Shown here: positions 48,640 through 59,300 of the stretch, in pieces
Layout of the letters: every line of letters starts with the position of its first letter
Position numbering within the stretch: position 1 is the stretch's first letter
Assembly: GCF_037975245.1 (NCBI RefSeq)
Contig: NC_092561.1
Location: forward strand, 10,041,001-10,105,000
From: Apostichopus japonicus
Lineage: Eukaryota; Echinodermata; Holothuroidea; Aspidochirotida; Stichopodidae
DNA: 64,000 nucleotides
Direction of reading: 5' to 3'
Notes under the pieces: generated by a model
The model's input: only the letters and a program-made list of their open reading frames with translations
Told to the model about the DNA's origin: nothing
Database searches by the model: none
Made by a program: the position numbers and the translations under genes

Positions 48640-50490
48640 TGCCCGGCAAAAACACTCTATGTAAGAGGGGTTTCCGACTATTGCGAAAGAGAGCTTAGCC
48701 TGGATGAATGTTTCCGAGCTTTAAGTTCAATGGTTAATGATGATAAGTCCCCAGGTAGTGATGGGCTTTCGGAGAACTTTTATCACATGTTTTGAGTGAG
48801 TATGTATACTAGTGTATGCAATCTATAGCGGTATTATTGCCCTTTTACTAAAGCCCCCAAATTACACCCATCCCTCTCACCCATTTTCTTGCTAATTATC
48901 GCCCACTCATCCATCTAAATTGTGACTACAAAACTGTGGTGCCAAGGCAATTGCTACTTGACTTAAGGGTGTTATTAATAGTATTATTGAGCCACTCCAG
49001 ACTGTCTTTTTGAAAGGAAGGTTTATTAGTGAAATCATTCGCTTCGTTCTGGATCTTGTAGAACCATATTCGAATATTAACATTCCTGGTTATATTTTTC
49101 TCTTTGAAAAGGCTTTTGAAAAGTTAGAATGGAAGTTTCTGAATTCAGTGTTGTATTAAACTTTGGTTTCGGTTTCAGCTGCAGGCACTGGATTATAAGT
49201 ATTCTATATTAATATTTCTGCTTGTGTGTGTAACAATGGGTTTGCTTCTGGTTTTTTTTCACTCTGAAAAGGAGTGTGAGACAAGGTTGTCCCTTCAGCC
49301 CTAATCTTTTTATCCTATGTGTAGAAACCTTAGCCTTACAACTTAATTTAAATAATGGTATTTAAAGTGTCGTGGTTGGAAATTCCATGATTGATATTTT
49401 ACAGTACGCTGGTGACACTCAATTGTTCCTAGACAGTACCAAGACTCTTTGCAAGAGGCCCCGCGCGTTTTGAATATTTTTTAGGTGGCTTACGGTCTCT
49501 CTAGCTATTACTGTTGAGAAGTCTAGCCTTTTCCCCTTGGATCGTTAGTTCACATGCCTCTAGCTTTTCTGTATAAGTTTAATCTTAGCTTGAAGTTTTG
49601 TCCGGTTGGTATGTTGGGTGTGTATATTTTAAGCATAATGGGGATGAGCTGTTTCGCTTGAATTTCATGCCAAAGCTTTCTCGTCCTAAAATTGTCTCCG
49701 TATCTGGTCTTCTCGGGACAATCACACTCCCATAGGACGTAACAATAAAGTAAAGACTTTGACAATGTCCCAGTTAGTCTTTCTATGTTGTTCTATAATC
49801 CTCCGGAGAAATTTATTAAAGAGTTATAGAAAGTGTAATTTTGATTTCTTTTGGGCAGGGAATCCGGACAAAGTCACACGGGCCTCTACGTTTAATGATA
49901 TAAGTAAAGGGGTCCTTAAAATTGTCCATGTGAAGAGTTTTTATACAAATTCTAAAATGTAATTTTTTTGGGTAATTGCAAACACTTAATATCAGATAGG
50001 TATAGTCTCTGCTTGGTGTGATGTTTCTTTTACTGAGTCACACAGTGATTTCAGCAATCAAATTATCTGGAACATATCTTACATTAAAATTAACAATAAC
50101 ATAGTGTTCAACGAATAACGTTTTAATCGAAGTATTGTATATGTTAATGATGTCTTAGATCATAACGAGAGGCCTTTAGTATGGGATAGATTTCGTAACA
50201 AATTTCCAGACAGTGGTGTTTCATTCATAGTTAACTGGGGCCTGGTATCTAGTATACCAACAAATTGGCGAGTAGATACAGGTGGGCGAACCAGGCATTC
50301 TATTACAATACAATCCGTTCTCCGTCTGTACCTCAGTTTGTTTATCGTCGGTAAAAACCCCAACAGCCTTGCCAAAGTGGGAAACGAAGTTTACGGACAT
50401 TTCGATTAATGATTGGGGGCGCATTTTCAGATGTGTCCTCCGTTCACTACCAGGGATTCCAAAACTCTTATTTTCTTCAGTTTAATTTTT
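48640..50490 (+). mobile_element. degenerate Tx1/L1-like LINE fragment (reverse transcriptase)
   Basis: Broken frames on the plus strand preserve reverse-transcriptase blocks in order: LSLDECFRALSSM then DDKSPGSDGLSENFYHMF; a YRPLI..LNCDYKTV block; VFLKGRFISEIIRFVLDL; FLFEKAFEKLEWKFL; SVRQGCPFSPNLFILCVETL; the catalytic box degraded to YAGDTQLFLD; and a distal ERPLVWDRFRNKFPDS segment. Stops and frameshifts make it inactive. The Tx1/L1-like assignment rests on the motif style. Only the first ~200 bp survives in arm 1. Confidence 0.75.
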
Positions 50491-50572
50491 TTGCATTGAA
50501 TTCTCCCCACCAATAGGCTTCTCCATTTAATGAATAAATAAATTGTACCTAATTAGTGAACTTTGACGCAAA

Positions 50573-50968
50573 GAGGTGTGATTTCGTAGATGAACGCAAA
50601 CAGGTGTGATGTCGTAGGTGAACGCAAACAGATGGGATGTCGTAGGTGAACGCAAGCGGGTGAGATGTCGTGGGTGAACGCAAACAGGTGTGATGTCGTA
50701 GGTGAACGCAAGCGGGTGAGATGTCGTGGGTGAACGCAAACCGGGTGTAATATCGTAGGTGAACGCAAACAGGTGTGATGTCGTGGGTGAACGCAAACAG
50801 GTGTGAAGTCGTGGGTGAACGCAAACAGGGTGTGATGTCGTAGGTGAACGCTGACAGGTGTGATGTCGTGACTGAACGCAAACAGGTGTGATATCGTGGG
50901 TGAACGCAAACAGGGTGTGATGTCGTAGGTTAACGCTGACAGTTGTGATGTCGTAGGTGGAGGCTGAC
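50573..50968. repeat. 28-bp minisatellite, ~14 copies
   Basis: The consensus is approximately AGGTGTGATGTCGTAGGTGA followed by ACGCAAAC, with some 29-bp variants (CAGGGTGTGATG). Since 28 is not divisible by three, all three minus frames are open through the array and encode the same cycling peptide, so these ORFs are not genes. It is absent from arm 1. Confidence 0.9.
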
Positions 50969-52252
50969 AGTATTTGTTTTATTTTTTAACTTACTTTATT
51001 GTTTTGACCTTGGGTTGGAAAGAGTTCCAATTTCGCTTCAACGATATCTGAAGTTATCGATCCCCAAAATGACTATAGTGTATTCAAATGCATACTGTAA
51101 CCCAATTTTGAAGACAATCGGAAGCAGAGTTTAAAATAAAATCATAAAACAGTGTGCATGTATGACATCACACATGGTAGCGTCAGATTCACTTTTGGTA
51201 CGAACATGTCAACTTCCAATCTTCCAATCTCCAAAACGATAGGTAAGAATTGAATGCAAATTTCACCAGGGTACTTTGAATACTGACTTCATTCGTTAGT
51301 CAAAAAAGTACAGTTTCCTCTGGACTATCGTTATAATGTAGAAAGCTGGTTGAAGGGTCACCCATATTATCTCACAATTTCAGTACTTCAAATTACTAAA
51401 CCTTTTCAAAGGTAATCCATGAGGTCACTCGTGAAGAAAAACTGTCCAGATATTGGAAAATTAGACTTGGAATATTTCTGTTGAATAGTAGTACAATCGT
51501 AACAGACAGAAGGGAAGTAGGCCAAAATGAAACCACTTTCTATTTTTCTATCAATATTGATGCTAAAATCCATTCCCCAAGAAAATTCAAGCCTCGCCAT
51601 TGTAAATGTAAATTCATTGACCTGAATGGTCACGGAAGGGAATAAAATTTGCAATACTGAAAATGTAAGGCGGGAACGAAAAAGAAGGAATGTTAGGGAC
51701 TGCGAACTTCGAAATTCCAACAATATATACCATAGAATGGCAACACGGAGGAAATGTTATGTGATTTTGGTTAATAGCACAGCGGTAAATAGCACATAAC
51801 ATGGTTAATAGCCCAGCGTTTTTGCTATCTTTCCACCAGGTACCCCCCCCCCCCAATCAAGTAACCTCATTTCTGAACGCCTATATGTTGGTCGTTTGCC
51901 TTTGCCCACACCCTATCACTTGTGACGAAATACGTTCCATATGCTATCCCTCCCGATCTCTTTCAAACTGACCCGTTGTTTATACATGCCTCTAGTGCGC
52001 ACTTCAATAGATTCCACATATGGCAATATCATATGATATGGTTGCTTCATGACCAAACACTGAACAGAGGACGAGTCCTGTACGTGATTTGCCGTCAATA
52101 TTTACTATACTTCTGGCCTCCCTTGGAATGTGAGGTTATATATTTCATTAAAGACAAGAGTTCGCAGTTAGTTTGAACCTTATACTACGCCTGATCACTG
52201 ATTGACACATTCAGGTATAGCCTAGCCTGTTTTGATTTGTCAGAAAGTCAAG

Positions 52253-55200
52253 ATGCCTGTCGAAGAAAGAATGGATTCGTTAGTTCACTCGGATACATTG
52301 GGAATGATCTCTGGATCCACGAATAATGAACCTAAACCAATGGATACATGCGGTGTTCCACGGTTTTACCTCTTGGTAGTCATTTTATTTGTCGTGTTCG
52401 TGTCGATGTCAGTAGCGATTATTCTTTCCTCGGTTGCGATTGGACGCTCACCGAAGTCCTTCAGTGACACTGGTAAGAATTTGGCAACTTATTAGCATCT
52501 GCTTACTAAAACAAAGGCGTATCAACTGGAGTAGTAGGTGAGGGAGTGTCGGGGGTATAGTGACCCATCCACTTAAATCAATAAATAGCTAAAAGAAAAG
52601 AATGACAGAGAATGTATTCGCAAGATGTAGTTTAGCTAATTCCTCTTTCTAAAATGTATTTTGTTCTTCAAAATCACTAAGAAAAATGTTGCCACTTCCG
52701 GGTACTTCGCCACGTAGAAACATGATATGGTTCTGCGCCAATGGCGGCCCTCTGCAATCCAGCCAATAAAACGTACATGCTATGTAGATTCAGCTTGTTG
52801 AGTACAAGAACCCTATTGAAATTGGTGGAGGTCAAAGGTCAATGTGGTCAACATCTGAAAATCTTGTAAACACGATAACACAAGAAAGACATCGCACTTC
52901 ATACTTAGTACGTAGATCTAACTTGGTGAGTGCAAGAATAATATTAAAAATGGTAGAAATCAAAGGTCACATGAGGTCAACAGGCATCAAAGTCTGAAAA
53001 CCTTTAAACTTGGTAACTCCAAAACTGAAGCTGCAATTAATCTGCGAATTCTCCAATGCTATAATTTTCTGGATGAACATAGTTTGGTCAAATTCACTTC
53101 CGTTCAGGCGATTAAGGGGCTGTATATTTCTTCAACGAAACATATACCTGGCATCCAGGTAATGAAATCTGCGTCAGAGATCATACTCGTTCTTTAAACT
53201 TGCACTTAAACCTCCTATCACTTTTCACCCTCTGAGGGGTCAACAGGTTATCTCAAATGGTGGAACAAAATTGGCCATTTTCTCAAAAATATTTCACAGT
53301 GTATAAACAACGTCATGTTACTCTCAACAATTATTGAAGGGATAAGCCAGCTCAGAATTGGACAAATATGTGTATATTACACATATAGGAAGACTGTTAT
53401 TTCTGGATATTGAAACAATTCTATATGTAGACTGAAAAAGGCTTATGAGTGAATGACATGGTTGAAATCCACAAGAGATTGCTACACATCTTTGCTGGTT
53501 CTCTCTTAATTCTTGGACAAATTTAACTCACTTGCTCTACTTTGGTCAGAAAGTTATGTGGAATTTTGAACACATTGTATGGCATGAATCACAAAGCTAA
53601 CTGGCTTTCTGATTAGTATACAGTGGCGCGATGTAGAGCTAATAATCTGGCAGAAGGGCTTCGTAAAGAAGATGATTGAAGGTTAAAGTAAACTGTTAAA
53701 GATCCACTTATCTATTGATATAGAAAAAAGGAATACAGTTAGATGTATTTTGATGGATCACGTACAATACTGCATATAGGGTATTATCATCCATGGACAC
53801 TGTAAACTGTATATCTATAGGAGGCTACATCTCTATACCTGAGAATAATTCCTTCCAATCTTGCCAAGTATTGCGGTATAATAAAGATGGTATGATTAAC
53901 CATGATGCTGGTGGAATGTAAGTGAGTGAAAAAAAGGTCAAAAAATTAATTTTTTTACCGACGAGATAGAGATATGGGTAATAAATAACTCTGTCACAAT
54001 ATAATGTCACGATTTCGGGTCATTAGGTTACGAGTGCAACACCTGTGTTTGGCCTAAGACTACACTGTGATAAAGGTATGCCAAAGTATATATAAGCATT
54101 CTATTTTATATTGTATTTTCAATTTGATCTGCGTTTTATCTCTGTACATGGTTTCGCTATGACGTGCCTTCCATAATTCATTTTCAACTTACTACGCATG
54201 CCCAAAACCTTGATCTAGGGTCACGGTTAGTGTTTAGGGTATAATATTCATACTGCAACACACCAAACTAGCAATAAATCAATAACCATACGGTGATATG
54301 TGTACCTTGAATGTTTCAACCCCAAATTTAAGAAGTTGAACTTTGCAACTTTTTGGTGGTATTTTGTGAATGCATCTGGCAACAGTATAGGTTAAATGAT
54401 GTCATCATGGCACTTCAGTTTAAAATCGTTTTGTTTTTCGTTATAATCATGAACTCACTTATATACAGAGGAAAATAATATTAAGACTCTTGTTAATGCA
54501 TCTGGCAACCGTATAGGGTTAAGGATGTCATCGTGGCATTTCAGCTTAAATTCGTTTTTTTTTTTTTTTTTATAATTATGAACTCACTTATATAGAGAGG
54601 AACATATCTCCAGAAAGATGGTGCATATTTTAAATACAGTGAACCTTGTCAGCTAAGCAAACATTCCACATGTGTCTGTTTTCAAGGTTAAATCAACAAG
54701 AAGACTATAACAGGAAATAAACCTATTTGAAGACCAGTTTGCCGATATAACATTACAGACTATATCTACAGTGATCTAATCCAGGGATGAATCCAGGGTT
54801 TAGCCAGTTAAATATAATTTACATTCAATCAACCGTACTTTACGTTAAGGACATTATCCGCCACCGGAATATCAATTGAATGGAGAATTATCAGTTAAAA
54901 AGTGAAAATCAATTAACATTTTCTTAAACATTGTCTGACAATGTCTGATATGGCACTAACTATTATTTAAAACTCTTGATAATTCTTATTTTTGAATATT
55001 TATGAATTTGTACTATATTTGAATATAATACCCTTTTTCTTACATTCAACGAGTACATTCAACAAGTACATTATATTACGTAGACGGACAGACACAAATG
55101 AAATTTGCACCCTTCGTAATTAGAACAACACTTTGAGAGAACACACATGCTATTGATCGCTTTCCTGTCAAACCATCGTCACACTCAGTCAAATGATATA

Positions 55201-56308
55201 ATATATTTAATATCATCTATGTTAATTTACAGTATGGAGGTCTTCTAGCTGGAAACACTCATTTATGAATAACTTTGGTAGAAGGTACAACCTGTTTGTC
55301 ATTAACGGCAACCTCATTCCTTAAAGGTATGCTGTATTGGTCCCAAAATATGCTACATATTCAAATATGGTCACCTTTGGCCAAAATTCTTAAACTGTGT
55401 TTATAACAACCTTCGGGGAAATTTCCTCATTGGGGCATTGTGTTCCTAAAAAAATGTTTGAGAACAATATGAAGAGTAAAGACCTCCAGGAAAGTACTTT
55501 TTGAAAACTTCTAGCAATTATAGCGTGCTATAATTTGGGGCCAATACTGACTACCCCTGCGTCGAAATGTCAAAATTAAGATCTTATCCTATACTGCTAT
55601 AGCTGTTTTGTGTCGATCCATTATTCGATTATTCAATAATTTTTCGGATTATTATTCAATTAGTCGATCAACTATATTCATTACTACCGATTTGCAAAGT
55701 TCTTATATTTCCTCGGAACATGAAATGACTATATGACAAATGAATGTGACGTCGTATAAAGGTTGAAAATATTTTAATTAACTAGGTTATCAAGTTTCAA
55801 GACAATGTAATCCTGACCAAGTTAATATGTTTAGAAGTAATCAACAAATTTATTAATTTTCTTATACATTTAATAAGTGTATACAACTCTTTATTTATTT
55901 GAAAAAAAGACAAATCATTAGCTTTTCAAATCTCAACAAATTAACATTTTTGCAGCAAATTTGTAAAAGTTATAAATGATTTAGCCATTTTTCTTACAAA
56001 TATTCTTACGTGCCACTGTAGGTTTGTTACTGTGAACACAGCTGACTACTAGAAATCTAAAACTTGTGTATTGTGAATTTATGTGTGGACAATAATCGAA
56101 GATTATAATCCATGAAAACTGTCAACAAAGATACTATTAGCCATAGCGTAAAGTAAAACTTTTTCTCATTTATCCTCAGATCAATGATAAGTAGCGTGTA
56201 TAGCCTGACTGTAAAATGTCTTTACTATTAAGTATTACGATAACAGTGATCTCTTAAATATATCTACATATACAGCTGCAACAAATGATGTCTATGTGTT
56301 TTCTCCTA

Positions 56309-56348
<40 letters not shown>

Positions 56349-59300
56349 CAGATACAACTGCCACAAATGATGACTATGTGTTTTCTCCTATATATATATA
56401 TACATATAAATATATATATATATATATATATATTTAAATATATATATATATAGAGAGAGAGATACAACTATATATATATATATATATATTTATACAGATA
56501 CAACTGCCACAAATGATGACTATGTGTTTTCTCCTATATATATATATATATATATATCTACAGATACAACTGCCACAAATGGTGACCATGTGTTTTCTCC
56601 TATATTCATCTACAGATACAGCTGCTACAAATGATGACTATGTATGGACTTTTGCAGCAGGTCATACCGGACACGCTTTGGAGTACATGTGAGTTTCATT
56701 AAAGGAAATTTCCAACAATCTGTCAATTAATTCGTGTATACCTTTAAATAATGTGTTATTGATCCTAGCTAGACAAACTGCTAGATTCAGTTCCCTGAAA
56801 TAAATAGTCCTTAGCGAAATTTTATTAAACAATCAATTTAGCTCTAAAAACATATCGTTCTCAAATATTACATTAATATTCATTGGCGAATCCAGAATTT
56901 CTCAGAAAAGGGAACCCTGTAGACAGGTATCGGTAGAAAATACCGCTCATGCCCCCCCCCCCCCCCCCAACCCATCATTTACATCGAGTATCGAGCCGGT
57001 GGTAAGTTAGATTGAAATTATTAAAAATATTTTATTGTGACATTTTGTTAACCCTCGTTTGAACTAAATTAGAAATCAGAGGATTCGCCATCCTAGCCCT
57101 GTCCTATATACCAATTGGCAGAAAAAAAAGCTGAAAATATTGCCAACACGTCTGTTTCATTACACCTCGTTGCCTAATCACACCCCCCCCCCCCCACCAA
57201 ATCCTATTGCTACAGTGAAAACCTAGTTTGAATATAGTTGTGAACTGACGCTCGCCGCTATATCTACACTAATCTTGATAGACGAATAACAAATGTATGT
57301 TCTGTTTCACTCTTTAGAGATGAAAGAAGCGGACAACTTCGAGGTTTCTCGATCGATTTAGTAAACGCAGGTAAAGACGAGAATATTGATATATTATACA
57401 CATGTACAAATACATATAGCTATCACCATATATTTTGTATATTATTTATGTATTTATAGCCATTTAGATACTATATAAGAAACGACCTGACAGCTATGAA
57501 CGAAGATCGTTGCAAACCATATATTGCCCCACCCCCTTCACCTTCCCCTATCCCTACCCCCCCTCCAAACCCCTCCATATACACAAGAAAAGCAAGTTAA
57601 GGTGATACGAACTGTTTCACATACGTAAGGTTCACCATTTGGGAGATCAACAAGTAGGTATGATTCCTTATCAAATACAAACGGAGTGATGGCGATGGAG
57701 ATGATGAGACGGTTCTCAGTTGCTTTTGTTATCGGTGGAGGACAAATGTCATTTGGGGTCACATTGACAAAGAAAGGTGAAAACACTCCTCGTCAGCTTG
57801 TTCACTCAACGCCAACCGCTGTACAGCGAATCTGGTAAAAGACCGGTGCATGAAGGCTGCTCTTCTGTTTACAACGGGTGCATGCAATTTAAATAAACAG
57901 ATTAAAGAATAAATATTTCAAATTCTAGATATTAACATATTTTTATATATAAAATAAGTTGGGATAACAATTTATTAGTTGCATATAAACGTGGTTCACC
58001 ATTATTTTCTCTCAAAAGTTTGCCAAGAAGCAGAAAAAAATTGTGAAATTATTTGGGACTTTTACGAGAACTGTTGGGACTCAGAGACGGGAATGGCAGC
58101 TCATGGCGGCCAGGGTCTACTGGGTCGCTGGTACGATGGATGCACAGGTCGGTTTTCAGGGGTGTTCTCACAGTGTTTGTTTGAAATATTGTCAAATGTA
58201 TGTATGTATGTATTTTAGATCCTCCTGCAAGCAGTCACTCGCAAAGAAGCCTCATTGGCTTATCACAGCCGCAAGCTGACCAAAGTCAGTCCCTTAGATT
58301 CATATATAACGTCCGTGATTATAAATTGTCAATTGTCAACAACTCTGTAACTGGACGACATACCTTAATCTTGGAGTTACTCGAACCGGGGACCTTATGA
58401 TTGAAAGGCACCGGCGTTAACCACTGAGCTAACATTCCAGAGCTAACACTCAAATGAGTGTTGATCTCTCGTGGGGAAGGAAGGGGGGAGGGGTGAGGAG
58501 AATTATCCCCAATAGGGTTCATAGCAATGACTTGTAATAAAATGTGTCTTTGGACAGAATCTGCCAATGATGTCATCATGTATCAATAACTATGATTTAC
58601 CTGAATATATACGCTACTCAGAGACAGAAATCTCTGACATTTGAAACCACGACTCACATTATCTTTTTCTCTCTCTTTTCCCCTTTGTTTTCAGCTTGGG
58701 CCAATACCGCAAATCGACGAAATACATTCAAGTTTAGTGACCAGTACCTGACCAATACAAACTTTAAATTTGCTATTTATACCGCAAAATCAAAATCAGG
58801 AATCAACTGGCGGGATCTGACTAACCTCACTGTCGGGTTCTTAGATGGATGGCTAACCGATGACACTTGTCTGTCGATGTATGACGATATCACGGTAAAC
58901 CGAACATAATCGTCGTGATATTAATTAGTTTTCAGTATGACAACAAGAATATTTGTGCAAAAAAATAAAATTGAAATTCCTTTGAAAAAAATACAGTTTG
59001 TGTGTTTCAGGTATATTTCGCATACCGTGACCATGCACGAATCCAGTTCACTTACAATCTATGTAAAGGCCTATACATATTTCGCGTAGTTCATTGTTTC
59101 ATAGTTTTGAGGCATATTTTGTGTATGTCACGAATATTTTACATACCGGTATACCAATAGGTTAATTTCTAGGATATATCTAGGAGCCTGTGTTTCGCAT
59201 ATTTGACGAATATTACAGGTAGTCATGGTTACTTTGTTTTATAAGCAACCACAAACGTCGTTGTCGAGAAACGTATTGACATTGTGTTATATCGTTCTCT

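Noticed and set aside
50527-50909. Three overlapping minus-strand ORFs of 89-118 codons; also a CRISPR-like regular array
   Set aside because: They are the 28-bp minisatellite read in three frames. There are no distinct spacers and the context is eukaryotic, so it is not CRISPR.
58371-58443. tRNA gene
   Set aside because: Boxes A and B are present, but the acceptor arms pair poorly and the B box has one mismatch; the copy in arm 1 lacks the B box.
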